Source: Channa striata
Lineage: Eukaryota > Chordata > Actinopteri > Anabantiformes > Channidae
NCBI GenBank assembly: GCA_033026295.1
Contig: CM065182.1
Coordinates: forward strand, 16,264,715 to 16,328,714
Length of the DNA: 64,000 bases
Direction: 5' to 3'
Shown in pieces: positions 23,501 through 35,365 of this stretch. The number at the start of each line of letters is the position of its first letter. Within the stretch, counting starts at the first letter, position 1. The notes below the pieces were generated by a model. That model ran no database searches. It was not told where the DNA came from and saw only the letters and a program-made list of their open reading frames with translations. A program made the position numbers and the translations under genes.

Positions 23501-23647
23501 TGACCCACAGTGTTGAGAAGTCGGAGCTTCCGGCGCGCCCGTGAAGGCAGCACAGCACATTCCTCTCACCTACTGTCAATTCCTCGGAAGAAAATGCTCC
23601 AAACTTGCAGTAAGACAGCGGCGCTTTGCGTGGACGGGCCCTCACAG
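23500..23647 (+). other. myo18a: Candidate myo18a non-coding first exon
   Basis: A local GC/CpG-rich patch (around 23520-23660) containing GGCGCGCCCG and ending in a perfect donor, CTCACAG then GTAAGTCC at 23648. It lies 2 kb upstream of the PDZ-coding exon and has no protein similarity, as expected for a 5'UTR exon. Its 5' limit is a guess. Confidence 0.4.
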
Positions 23648-24284
23648 GTAAGTCCAAGCTGCATCTGCGTTCTCTTTTCATGGCTGACATTCGCATTCTG
23701 AGCTGGAAGTTCTCCCCTAAGGCCACCGGTGCAGGGGAATGAGGGCAAGCAGCTTAAAGGGAAAAGCATTAGGACCGGCTGCGGACACAGTCTCTCCGTG
23801 TCATGAATACTGCAAGTTTGTCAAAGGACACGAGCGTGATCCTACATCCGTCACCGGAGTCCCGGTGTGAACGTGCTGTAAAGTCTGCTTCTAATTGTCT
23901 TTTGGCTGGTTCATAGGCGGCCTGACCTCGGGACGTGCGATTATTAAGTGTGGATTAAATTTACTGCTTATGCCTTCATAAAATAAAGCACTGTTCCTGG
24001 TTATGGGAAGCAGCGTCGATGGAGGAACTCCTGCGCACGTGGTCGGGCGTCCTGCATCACTTTGGTGGGGATGCTGAGCGTCGGGACCCACCAGGGTCAA
24101 AGCTCCAGGGCAGGGCAATTAAAAATGTACAGTGTCCAGAGACAGAAAGAACTAGTGAAACTCTTTGATTTATGTCTAAATATGATCACATCTTCCAATA
24201 TTGTAAATTGCAGGAAAGAACAAACAGTGTCCCTTGGCCCTGGTTGGATACAGCATTCAGGTTAATGACAACAATCAAGGCTAA

Positions 24285-24725
24285 TTGGCAGGTGGGGACT
24301 GAGTCACATGACTTGGACTGGAGTCAGACTTTGGTAACTTGAGGCTCAGCGAGACAAAACTTTACTGCCAGTGACTCAACTTGGACTTTAGCCCTTTGAC
24401 TTAGGATGACTCTGGCTCTCCTCCCTCTGCCCAAACATTGACGTTTTTGATGTGAAATAGTGTGCAGCAAATCAGCTTAGGCACAGTCCTCTGAAATGAA
24501 GCTATATTTTATATTAAATTTCAGAGCAGTTCCAAGGTTGTGGTGCTGTATTTCCATTTTATGTTTTAAAAATGTCACGTGAAATACAATGTGTAAAATA
24601 CAACACTTCTACTAGTCACAGCAACTGATGATCTGGCAGCGAGTGGTACATAAAAAATATGTACCACTTACAAAAAATAAAGTTTAGGACTTGGACTCTC
24701 TGGTCTTGACTTGAGACTCACTTGC
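24285..24725. repeat. Decayed fish interspersed repeat (GACTTG-rich)
   Basis: Blocks around 24285-24415 and 24686-24725 are full of GACTTGG/GACTCA words (for example CACATGACTTGGACTGGAGT and GTCTTGACTTGAGACTCACT). These resemble a common teleost interspersed DNA repeat. The two blocks could be its ends with a diverged centre. No coding capacity remains. Lies in the first intron of myo18a. Confidence 0.5.
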
Positions 24726-25463
24726 TATTTTAATATTGAAAATGTTTTGCTATTCAATTTCTGTTCAGTGGGGAAAAAATAAGAATAGTAGACAGGGAGG
24801 AAGTAGTTAAAATCTAGTTTGCACGTAGATGGTTCATGGTTGCATGGAGCATGGCGTCAGCATGGGGGGATTTGCTGCTCTGATAAAAACAAAACAAACA
24901 TTGCTTCACACTGGAGATTTGCCAAAGAACACCTTGACACACATGCCAAGGGAGACTGTTTTGTGGAGACAGCGAAATGACTGTCCAATGGCTGAAGCTC
25001 AGTAGGACATGGGTAATGCAGCAGGTCAAAGGTCACCAGCACCGATGTAAACCGCAGAATTCCATTCTGAATTACTTTACAAACCGAGCCTAGACATTCC
25101 CCGAATCTTAATGAAGTGTACTCTGGACTGGTGGATTCATACATTTTTGATGGATTCAGCATGATCAAATTGTTGTTTAATATTTATTTATGTTCACAAG
25201 TACAAATAAATGTAAATATTACAAAACACATTAATTGTGATGTCAGCAAAATATGGTTTAAATCTGATTAAAATTGTATAGTTTCTTTATGGTCTCTGTC
25301 AGCATTCTGCATAAGCCATTGTAAATGTGAGTGATTAGATCACATTGGCCTGTAATGTGCTCACTGCTTACTCAGTCACACTCTAATTGTTACACTAAAC
25401 CAATGTACTTGTATTTTTGTGTATACTTTCCTAAATTGTCTTTTTTGTTCTTCCTTCATACAG

Positions 25464-25597
25464 ATGAGATTACAAGTTTTCTATGCCCGCTGTAGGTGTC
25501 GACAACTTTTCAGGACCTTAACAAATAATTTATATGCAATTCTCCTCTCCTCATTATAAACTATTAAAACCTGCAAAATACTGCACAAAAATTAAGC
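25464..25597 (+). other. myo18a: myo18a 5'UTR part of exon 2
   Basis: A good acceptor (CTTCCTTCATACAG) ends at 25463 and a second (CTTTTCAG) at 25513; either could start the exon carrying the start codon. If the first is used, the exon opens with an upstream ATG at 25464 and a short uORF ending before 25560, which may lower translation. Confidence 0.45.
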
Positions 25598-26557
25598 ATG
25601 TTTCACCTAATTAAGAAAGACAAGGAAAAGGACTTGGGGAAGAAAGAGAAGAAAGACAAAAAAGAAAAGAAAGAGCGTATGTCCCAAGCCGAGTTGAAAA
25701 GCCTAGAAGAGATAAGCTTACGCAGAGGCTTATTCTCCCTCAATCGAGGGAGCTCCAAGAGGAACTCAAGGACCAAGTTGGAGATATCGAGTCCTATACC
25801 AATTAAGGTGGCTAGTAACACAGAGCTGTCTGTAACACACCTGGAAGCTGAGCACCTTCACAACACACTGGAGAAGAATGCGGGGCAAATAAATGCAAGT
25901 GCCTCTGGTGAAGATGTGAAGGGAAGTGAACTGGAGCATCATCGGAGCTCTGTAAAGGAGAGAGCAGCTAAGTTTGGGGAATTGGCCAAGGTAAACTCAG
26001 TGGTAAGCCAGAAGCACGTGTCTGTTTCCCAGAGCAGTAAAGAGGACAAGGCTTTGGTATCTTCAGATCTTTCTGGGGAGAACCCGACTGAATCCGCTTT
26101 AATGTCCCACAGCAACGGAAAAGACACCAACATGGTCCACGTTCCTGAGATTGTGGAGAGGACCTTCCCTGGTGCTGACCTACAGTTGCCTAAGCTTGTT
26201 GCCCCGTCAATTCCAGGTCCACGAGAACTTGAGCTACAGCGGCGCAGCACTGGAGATTTTGGATTCTCTTTGCGCAGGACAACCCTGCTAGACAGGCAGC
26301 CCGATGGAGGAGTGTGTCGGCGCGTGGTCCACTTTGCCGAACCTGGTGCTGGGGCCAAGGACCGGGCTCTGGGCTTGTTGCCAGGAGACAGGCTGGTGGA
26401 AATAAACGGGATCAATGTGGAGAACAAGAGCAGGGATGAGATTGTGGAGATGATCCGTCAGTCTGGAGAATCCGTACGCCTAAAGGTGCAGCCGATTTTG
26501 GAGCTCAGTGAGTTGAACCGCAGCTGGCTAAGGACCTCTCAAGGAGAAGACTTTGAC
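25598..26557 (+). CDS. myo18a: MYO18A coding exon 1: KE-rich region and PDZ
   Basis: 320 codons from an ATG with A at -3. Residues 1-30 are Lys/Glu-rich (KKDKEKDLGKKEKKDKKEKK), as in MYO18A; residues 31-75 carry the conserved SLEEISLRRGLFSLNR and SPIPIKVAS. Residues 76-200 are Ser-rich and poorly conserved. The PDZ domain spans about 213-299, with carboxylate-binding loop FGFSL (221-225) and HFAEPGAGAKDRALGLLPGD. This PDZ half marks the long MYO18A isoform that targets Golgi and membranes. Ends GAC then GTAAGT, phase 0. The 162-codon opposite-strand ORF is a shadow. Confidence 0.96.
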
Positions 26558-27034
26558 GTAAGTATTGCTGTTGAATAATTTTCGTTCTCAGTTTCTTGCA
26601 GTCCTATTCATATTTACTGATTCTCTTGCTGCAGGTTTTTAGAACTTTGGAAATTATTCTACACGTTTACATTGCATTGCACTGCAATTGCATTGTTTTT
26701 TTTCGTTTGCTTGAGAAAATACAACTTTTGCAATATATTTGACTATGATCTTTAAACATGATTTTATCAAAATTTAATCATGCATTATTTGAGTAGAAGT
26801 TATTACCACATAAAACAAATGTTATTGCTGTTGTTTTTGTATCACTTTGGCATTTCTTTCAAGTGGTCGTGCACTTGCGTATTGTGGATTAAAAATGTCT
26901 GGATCTTGGGCAGAAGTGTATTGACACTGGTAATGTGCTTTTGTGTTTTTATGTATGGGGGAGTGTTTGTGTGTGTTTTGAAAGGGGGCATGTGTTCTGG
27001 TGTGTATATATAATCCCCTCCTCCCTGCCCCCAG

Positions 27035-27115
27035 TCCTTTGACGCCGAACAATGGGATGCTGAAGGAAACAACAGCCCAAACGCCACCCCGGCCCATGGC
27101 CATATGGTGTTGTAA
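27035..27115 (+). other. myo18a: Candidate alternative terminal exon of myo18a
   Basis: A strong polypyrimidine acceptor (CCTCCTCCCTGCCCCCAG) is followed, in the phase left by the PDZ exon, by 26 open codons (SFDAEQWDAEGNNSPNATP and on to HMVL) and TAA. The stretch is GC-richer than its surroundings. If used, it would end the protein after the PDZ domain, giving a motor-less product. No family match is known to me. A GTAAGG donor overlaps the stop, but would put later exons out of frame. Confidence 0.25.
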
Positions 27116-30100
27116 GGCCTGGCCGGCAGCCCATTCACTGAGTTTGTTTGGATAGTTACGTGCAACAAGTAGAGAGCCATCAATTTAATCTCTTTATTAC
27201 CCAGAACAACAAATGCCTGGGTAATTTACACTGGTTTTATATAAATGCCATCTAACATCATCACCAGTCTTCATCTATTAAATGACCCAATGGCGGGTAT
27301 TAGTTACACTACAAGGACCTCACACTGGTTTACTTTCAGAGTAATGCTGAAATAGTAGAATACTGTTGGACAGACTGTTGAAACAGTCAAGGATGAACTT
27401 TGCTGGGCTTGGTGTGAATGTGTAACGCTTAACCCACGCTGCGGGGCTGGAGTTGACTTGTTGTTTTGACAGATAAAAAAAGGTGCACTGTACTAGGCTG
27501 GTGCTGAAATTTGAGACAGCAGAGACTCTGACAATACTGGTGTTACCAGTGTGTCATTTTGTGAGGCTCACCTGTCTGAGAATGCATGAGTGCATGTTGT
27601 GTGGGCTACTACTGTATCATTATGAGAAAATCACACAGAAACACAATGAAACAGGCCTGGTTTTATTTACGTGTACAAATATTATTCCATGTTATGAAGG
27701 TGGGAAAGGGTAATGCTCTTTTTACCCGTAAACTGTCATTTTGAATTATGTTGGACTAATGTGTACATACTGTAGCCAGCGACAAACATCATTAGGTTCC
27801 TTAAAGGAGATGAATGGCATATAATAATATAAGACAAAGGACTTACTTTGACTTATATTCAGCTGAACCTGATAATCATCGTTAGACAGGTCATTTGAAA
27901 AAGCAGAAAGTGTGTGTGTCTTCGTGTGTGTGAGGCTGACCCAGAACTAACTGCACTATTTATAGGTCGTCAGAATTATATCTGGATGCTAGAGCCTTGC
28001 AACACACTTTACACAATGTACCATGTGTGGTGCATGAGCATTTTTACATGGTGGCTCAGAATATTTGGCAAGATGTTTGAAGCCACTCTTATACCTGTCT
28101 GCTCAAATTAAAGCTACATGCAGACACTGGTTAATCCTAATCCTAACAATACAATCAAGAGGACGCTGCTAACAGGAAACTGCAGATCAAAAATCTCACC
28201 TGGTACTTCCCTTAGCGTATAGTATATGCTGGATTATTTCTAGCTTAGGAGCAGTGACTTCCTGGAGTCTTGTCATGGCTGTGAAGTTGCCAGGCAACCT
28301 GCAGTGATCTGTCTGCCTACAATGATAGCACAGTAATACTCTGAGTCTGACCACTGAACAGGGTTGTGTCAGTTAAACACCTGCTGTCCCTCAATCATTT
28401 TTTATTAGCTTTATTGTAACTGGTTCCTGATTATAGCACAGACATTGTGTGTCCTTGTCCACATCAAAATATCTGAAGTAAGAAAAAGAATGAACAGTAT
28501 AAATATTTCTGGCACAAAGTAAATATCTGAGACATGACATATTTGCTCTTTACATAACTTGTGGTCTCATGAGAAACAACCACTATTTTTCTGTTTTGCT
28601 TCCCAAGCTTTACTCATTCGCTGCGAGCTCTTCATTATAGACATTTGGTCTTACTTCACCACTGGCTGAGTCCTAAGCCAGGTAACATGTCACTACCCGG
28701 ATGACACCACAGACTTCAGATCCCTGTGATAAACACCACTAGACAAAGCTCACGTTATGTAAGTGCGCTCACAGTTGATAAAATCAAAACACAGCAGTTT
28801 GAAATGAAGTCCGACTGAACTACTGTTTGAAAAGTTTTAAAGAGAGCATGCAACTTTAAAACACTGTCTTCAATATGTTTATTCATTTGGCTTCAGGGGT
28901 TCGGAATTTATATTTTAAATATTACTTTTTTGACGGGAACTAAAGGGGGACTGCCTAATCCTGTGCGTCTACACAAGGTGTATAAATTGTGCTCGTACCA
29001 TCTGTTCAGTTAGTATAAGGGGATGCTGCAGTGCCGTATATGAGCAGGTGGAAACTGTGTAAGAAGGTCTGTGATTAGCTGTGGCTGCTCATTGTTCTTT
29101 TAAACGCTGTGAAGGGAGTGGTGCATTTTTCCAACTCGTTGAAGTAAATGAGTTGGTCAGAGGCATTGGGAAACCCAGCTGATAAGCCATTTTGGCTGAG
29201 TCAGTGGTGCCAAAAAGGGGGCAGGAGTTTCTTTACAACCATCACTTGTTTGACAGCCTTTACATTGTACTTGGTTGTTTACATATGCTGTATATACATT
29301 ATATTTATTAGATCTTTTTTAAAACAAGTGCCTTTTTTGACTTAATGTCACTTTGTAAATTATGAAATGTCAGCCAAGCTGGAAGCTTTCGTGATATAAA
29401 GGCCGTATAAATACGGTAAGTAAACACAGACACAGAGGGGAAAAAGCTGATTCAGGTTTTATATTAAAAATATCTCCGATTTTACATTTCAGGATCTAAT
29501 GTCACATTTGATACATTGATTTGAATAGTGGTTCTGGACCTGGGCCACTGTTGCCAAGTGGTTCATCTAATGTCCGTGCATCGCTCTGTCATCCTGTAAA
29601 TTTCCGGTCTTTCACCAGTCCACCGTTTCATTATTAGGAAATTAGCAAATGGTGTAATCTCCTCAAGCTGCCGTTTACATGACATCATCTCCATTTCCAC
29701 TGGGGACATGACACAGTAGCAGAGTATTAGCACAGACTAGACTGGATTAGAAAGAGGTGGGGCTTCCCAGGATAAAGCTTTTTGCTTTATGATAAAGGCA
29801 GCACTTCAGATGTCGTCCCCCTCATAGGCCACCTTCATGTTCCTTTCACCTGAAAAGACTGCAGTTTGACATAGGAAGGTAGACATACTTGACATTCCTG
29901 GGTGTGGATCTCATACCATAAGTCAGCGGGACACGTGTCAGACACACCTTGTCATGTCAGTGATAGGCAAAAGATATTTGAATTGAGAATCTTTTCTTGT
30001 TTCATGATACTATAATTGTGTATGTATACACGTTATGTTCAGGGAAATCAGGAAATCAGCTGTTTGTGGCCCTATCGTCCACCTATCCATCACTGTCTCT

Positions 30101-31821
30101 GGTGTCTGTCATTGTTGCGTGAGACCAGTTTTACATCCCCCTACTCACCATTTTCACAGGTGAGAGTGTGCCTCAAGTTTAAATTGGATTCTCCTAAATC
30201 ACATTCTCGTGGCCTACTTGTGGAAAGCGGTTCTGGTTTTCAGGCCTATTTACTATTACTGAGGAAAATCTGGGTCACATCCTCAAATGTTATAGAGCAG
30301 CCGAAGGACGGCAGTGTGTGATCTCTGATTCATTTCTATGCCACGCTCCCAAAATATTGACACTGGTCAAATGTTTCATGTAATTTTTGACATTTTTTCT
30401 TGGAGTGACCAGTATAATGGTTTATTTTATTTATTTTTTTACTGACATGATTCCCTTCTGTCAATAAATCTACTACTTTATTTTAGAAAAACTAAACAAA
30501 AAAAGTTAACATTTTTCAATATGTTTGCATTTTGTTTATATGTTTAATTTGACACTTAGGTTCTATTAGCTTTACCTTTTTTTTAAATGGGATCCATAAC
30601 TAAAATAATGAAACGGTAAATAAAGAACCATCAGATACAGAATGTTAGGAATATGAGATATTAGTGTGAAAGGATTTAACTGGGTCAGAATAAGCCGTGT
30701 GGGTGATGTATAGAGTCCTTAATCTTTGCTCTGTGCAAACCATGTGTAGACAAACATGATGTTGCGTCCTAGTAAGTGACTCTGGGGATTAGCAGACTGT
30801 GCTGGACAGACCAGCTAGTCTGTGTATGTGGCTGGGTGTTGCTGACACATGAACTAATTTGTGAACTTGTGAACTCACAACAAGGAAGAAGTGCTCTCAG
30901 TCAGCTGTAGATTTGTAATAATTTTTAATAGCTGTCACTTTGTAGGAATTGGTTATTCAACATGAACAAAACCCTTAATGAGCTTAATAAGGGGAAACGA
31001 GCGAGCCAAGGTTGGATTAACTCAACCCTGCTCAGCCTGTTGCTGCATATGCCTGTCTTCCTGGTGTGACTACACTCCCTTGACCGATAAGTTGCATGCA
31101 TGCCTCTGGGCAGCTCACCTTTACACGTTTTTACCAGACTGGTTTTTCCGCAATGCATTTTTGAGCCATGTCAAGAAGCATTTTCTTTTAATGGAGAGAG
31201 TAGTGTGATTTTTTTTTTTTTTTTTTTAATGATTTAAACATTTTATCTCACCGCCCTGCGTTTCATTTTGAGATGTTTTGTACAACTTTATAACATCTTA
31301 AATTTGGGTCAGTGGTGTGTCTGGAAAAAGGAGAAAAGAAATGCACTGTTTAGTAGCTCCCTCTTGTGGTGTAAAGGGAATGGTGAAGCTCACTACTTCC
31401 ACAAACGTGTGGGGCCTTAGATCTGGACTTCTGTTCAATGGGACGTTGAGTGTGTGTTTTATCTGTGTTCATATGTGCATTAGCTGCACAAACACACAAC
31501 TTTCCACCACAAGCTTGTTATGTCTAAATTAGAACACAGGTTTCTCCTGGGGTTTATCACATAGAAACATATTTCTTACGCGACCTGTGATTGTGGAGGG
31601 CTGGGGGTCGAAAATCCATTCAGTTTGAAATGTGTTTGAAGTAGAAATTGTTTCACTTGGTACTGAGCCATCGATTTTTGAATCATCTCTTAATTGTCGT
31701 GTCTTTTGTGTTCCCTTTGAATGAAAGTTTGTGTATAACCTGATGAGGCGGATTCCTTGTCACTAAGAGGAGAGATTGGCAGGGAGAAGTGGCAGGGGTA
31801 ATTGACGTGGTTCTGCAAATT

Positions 31822-31831
31822 CTATTTATAG
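31822..31831 (+). promoter_or_regulatory. myo18a: MEF2-type site with adjacent E-boxes
   Basis: CTATTTATAG is a perfect MEF2 consensus; CAGCTG E-boxes follow at 31848-31853 and 31875-31880. Together they form a compact muscle-type cluster inside a myo18a intron, upstream of the proline-rich exon. The A/T core could also serve as a TATA-like element. Function is inferred. Confidence 0.4.
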
Positions 31832-31889
31832 CCACTCTGTATTCTAGCAGCTGTCCCTCTTCTATCTCCCTGCCCAGCTGCTCTCACAT

Positions 31890-32078
31890 TACCCCCCCTC
31901 CCACTCCTCTGACCATGCTGTGCTGGCTGTGACCCCACCCTCGAGGTTGCCCTCCCGCTCACTCTGGACTAGTGAGCGTGTGCTCTGTGCAGACCCAGGT
32001 CTTACCCTGCCTCGCTCCCGACTGCACTGCTCCAGAGACAGAGCGAAGATTGGAAGGTTAACTGGGCCTAGAGAGAAG
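31890..32078 (+). other. myo18a: Candidate alternative non-coding first exon
   Basis: GC-richer block just downstream of the MEF2/E-box cluster, ending AGAGAAG then GTAATG at 32079. It has no ATG that stays open into the next exon, so it would be 5'UTR. Splicing to 33144 or 34120 would let translation start at the in-frame ATG 34231. Boundaries are approximate. Confidence 0.25.
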
Positions 32079-33143
32079 GTAATGGGCTCCGGCCTCGGTC
32101 GGGCTGTGTGTGCTGAGCAGCGTGATCTGCTCAGGGTTTTACTTTCAGTGCTTAGCAGTTCCATTTGGGCTCTGATGGTGTCTCAGAATGGCCTCCTTTC
32201 CTGGTTAAACTATTTATAGAAGTTGACTCTGATGAAAGCAGGCCCAGAGACAGTGAAACATGTTGCTGCCTAACTCCCTGGTGCTGTCGCCCCACAGAGT
32301 AAAAGCTTTTGGTTTCCAAATTGTTAATGAAAAGTTGCCATTCTTCCAGATTGATCAAGTTGAATATTGGCTTGATATTTAAGTATAGTGGTGTGTAAAA
32401 ATGTAAACACCGCAAATATGTTTGTTTGATTCCCTTGTCGTGTATTGGTGGCTTTAATGCTTTTTGGTGTTTGGCCATAATATGTTTTATGATTGATTTT
32501 ATGTCATCGCTGCAAGTGAAACAAATGACCAGCGTTGTATGTAATCATTTTAGTGGGCAGACTGAGGTAAAGGGCAGTTCCTCATACGTAGTTATAGTGA
32601 TGGATGGACGATAAGGGCCACATATATTTTATAACACCGCAGCGGATGATTGTGAATACACAGTTGTGTCCCTGTCTGATATTTGTTGCTGTTTTTTGAC
32701 ATTTTATTTTTCATGGTTTCCATATGTGTGTTGTGGTGCGAATGAAGCGGAAGAATTCATCTCATTATGTTTTTCATGTGCTCTGTTCTCACAGCATCCT
32801 GCCGCTCAGCCCCTAAATTCCTGTTCTTCATCGTGCTGCGCAGTACATCCTCCTCTTCTCCTCTTCCCCTGTCTCTGTTTTTCCTCATCATTCCATATAT
32901 TTATTCTCCGCGCTACCCAGCTTGTTTCATGACTACTGGCCTTCCATCATGGCGTATAGATCACGCTTTTCATTCTGGGAGCAAAAGGGAAGTCATGCTT
33001 TTCTTTTTTTTCCTTTTCTTTTTTTAACCATACAGTTCATATCTGCATCGTGTTGTGAAATGGCCTTTTATGTTATATTTTTGCATACTATATATTGGGT
33101 GCATACTGTGGTTTGATTTTTATCATTGCTTTCTCTTGTGTAG

Positions 33144-33167
33144 GTCAAAGTTGAGAACAAGCCAGAT
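33144..33167 (+). CDS. myo18a: MYO18A 24-base microexon (VKVENKPD)
   Basis: Acceptor TTTCTCTTGTGTAG, eight codons GTC to GAT, then a consensus GTAAGT donor. Phase 0 on both sides, so it can be included or skipped without changing frame. Found by splice sites; such microexons are often tissue-regulated. Not present in the human canonical protein as I recall it. Confidence 0.65.
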
Positions 33168-34119
33168 GTAAGTGTTCTTTCATGTGCATGCTTTGGCCAC
33201 TACTTCACATGATATTCAGAACCGTTAACCTATTAGTTTGCAGAATCAAATTAGGTCACTAATCCTTATAGCGCTGTTCTGCAATCAAAAGCCTTTTCAC
33301 TTACGAGTGAATGTTAGAACAGGTGATGATGTGTAGGCTGAAACATGTAATCAGGGCACCTGCTATTTAGAGGAGATGATTACAGCGTGTGTGGTAAAGG
33401 ACATCAGTTAAGTCTCTTCATTATCTACACTGAGTATCAGTTGGCCCACTGTGTCCCAGTCTCTGTATGAAAGAACAACAATGACCAAAGGCCAATGATA
33501 CAGGTGTTTTGATTAAAATCTAACATGTATGTTAATGTTCAGTATTTCTTAGTATAATCAACTGTTGTGCAAGTTCTATACATTTCGAGAGCACATCCAT
33601 CCTCATAAAACTTTTCCAAAGCCAATTGTTTTTCAGATATTATACAGAGACACTTGTGAACCATTTCACGTTTCCTGTATTTCTGCATTCACACAAGTGA
33701 AACAAGATCAAGGCATCGACTAAAACTAATAAGAGAAGGACTTGTTCACTTATTTACAAAGGAAAATGTCCAGGAATAGTTTAAGGCTAGTCTCTCAAAA
33801 AGGGACTGCCTCCTGGCATGGCTGTTCACAGGAGGCTTTGGCAACATTTGTGCACAATAGGAAGCAAATTTCAACCAGTTAATAAGCTCCAGTGCTAAAA
33901 TTGAATGAAAATATTGAATCCGATGACCTGACTCCATACATTAGCTCGAGCGATGGTTTAACAAATGGAAATAGACAAGCTCATTCAACTGACTGTTTGA
34001 ATAGTCCCCTGTACAGGGTTTCAGAGCTCACAACCTGCTGTTGAAATCGTTCACAGTTTATCTGCTTCAGCCATGGGAGTAATCTGCACTGTTTTCTGCC
34101 TTGTTCCATTTGTATCCAG

Positions 34120-34905
34120 CCTGATGTAGATAGTGCTCAGCCTCAGGCAGTCACAAAACCTGGACTAGACTCTGGAAGTCGTCCACAGCCAACTGCATCA
34201 ACAGCTGAAGAGTCCAATAGTAACGTGGCAATGCCAGTCACTCCAGGTGAGGAGCAGAGTTCTAGTGGTAAAAAGGTTGTGAGAGTTGTAAGAAGAGTTG
34301 TTAGACGTGTGGTTCCTGCTGGGTCAGAGGAGCACAATCCGCCTGCCAAGAGTGCCAGTGTTGCAGATTCTGTGGTTAAAACCATTAGAACTGGAAGGGA
34401 GGATAAGGATGACATTGCCATGGGCCTGACAAGCCTAATGGCCAGAGGTCGAACTAAGGAGCACCGGCCTCGCACCCGCACCCAGGACTGCAAAGACGAT
34501 GTGAAAGAAGAGACGAAGCAGGAGGAGACAGCAAAGGTGCAAGAAGAGGAGGATAAACCTACCGTGGATAAAATAGAGGAAGCGACATCCACAAGTGTGC
34601 CCACTACTACAGCCACAAGCCCTGCTCCACCAAAGTCTAGTCCCCTAACTCCTCCAGCTGGGTTTATCCCCACTCCCAAACCTGATCCTATGGCCCCTCC
34701 CGCTGGTTTTATCCCTGTCCCCAAACAGAATCTTTTGACTCCTCCACCTGGTTTCATCCCGGCCAGAAAATCTAGTCCCGCACCACCAAAACAGAATCTC
34801 CTGGCAAGACCTCCAGGATTCATCCCTGTCACAAAGACAGACCCCCTGGCTCCGCCTGCAGGTTTTATCCCAAAACCTCGAGTAGTGGCTGTAAAGAAGC
34901 CGGAG
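34120..34905 (+). CDS. myo18a: MYO18A proline-rich exon with PPxGFIP repeats
   Basis: A 262-codon exon (acceptor TTTGTATCCAG, donor GAG then GTACTG; an alternative GTAAAG donor is at 34891). Phase 0 throughout. It encodes an S/Q/P stretch, a V/R-rich segment (VVRVVRRVVRRVV, about 34273-34314), an E/K-rich acidic part, and five copies of PPxGFIP or RPPGFIP starting at 34651, 34696, 34741, 34807 and 34852. The short canonical MYO18A lacks such an insert; larger striated-muscle isoforms with extra N-terminal sequence are known, and this is a good candidate for that region. An in-frame ATG at 34231 with G at -3 could start a PDZ-less isoform. Confidence 0.8.
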
Positions 34906-35249
34906 GTACTGAAAGAAGTTCGTGCTTGCTTCCTAACCTGTGTGGAGCATGCTGTGTGATAATAACGCCGTTCATATACTCCTCATATACAGTACAGGCA
35001 ACCTTCACTGGATGTTTACCCCTAGAAACATATTTACATTGAGTTGATTTGCTTCTAGACATACAGCATAATTTTTTAATGGCAACCAAGACACATCTCA
35101 TATTTGTTACTAACAAAATTAATGACACTTTTTCCCAAAGCCTGCTCTTGATTTCTGACAAAAATGATCCTTGACATAATAAAGGCACCCTGAGTAAGTG
35201 AGCAGAAGCAGGGTGCATGTACCAGCACACACTTCATTAGTTCCTATAA

Positions 35250-35365
35250 GGGTGGTGCTCATGACCTGCTCTCTGGTGGTGTGGTCAGATGGAGCTGTCT
35301 GTGAGCTCTGAGCTAGCACCCATTACTGTCAATTTCAGCAGGCAGAACGTTGGAGTTGTGCTGTG
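35250..35365. repeat. Direct repeat, copy 1
   Basis: GGTGGTGCTCATGACCTGC, TGTGGTCAGATGG and GCTGTCTGTGAGCT recur in the same order at copy 2, about 1.04 kb downstream, with moderate divergence. Confidence 0.75.

Larger units (their letters stand above)
26558..33143 (+). other. myo18a: myo18a intron after PDZ exon
   Basis: 6.6 kb intron. It holds a possible short alternative terminal exon at 27035-27115 and a GC-richer block with a MEF2 site, E-boxes and a donor at 31820-32078 (both listed separately). Other ORFs here are short and featureless. Confidence 0.6.

Noticed and set aside
25939..26427. 162-codon minus-strand ORF opposite the PDZ exon
   Set aside because: Shadow of the PDZ coding frame.
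34143..34832. 229-codon minus-strand ORF opposite the proline-rich exon
   Set aside because: Glycine/valine-rich translation is the complement of the PPxGFIP repeats; no splice or domain support. A shadow.
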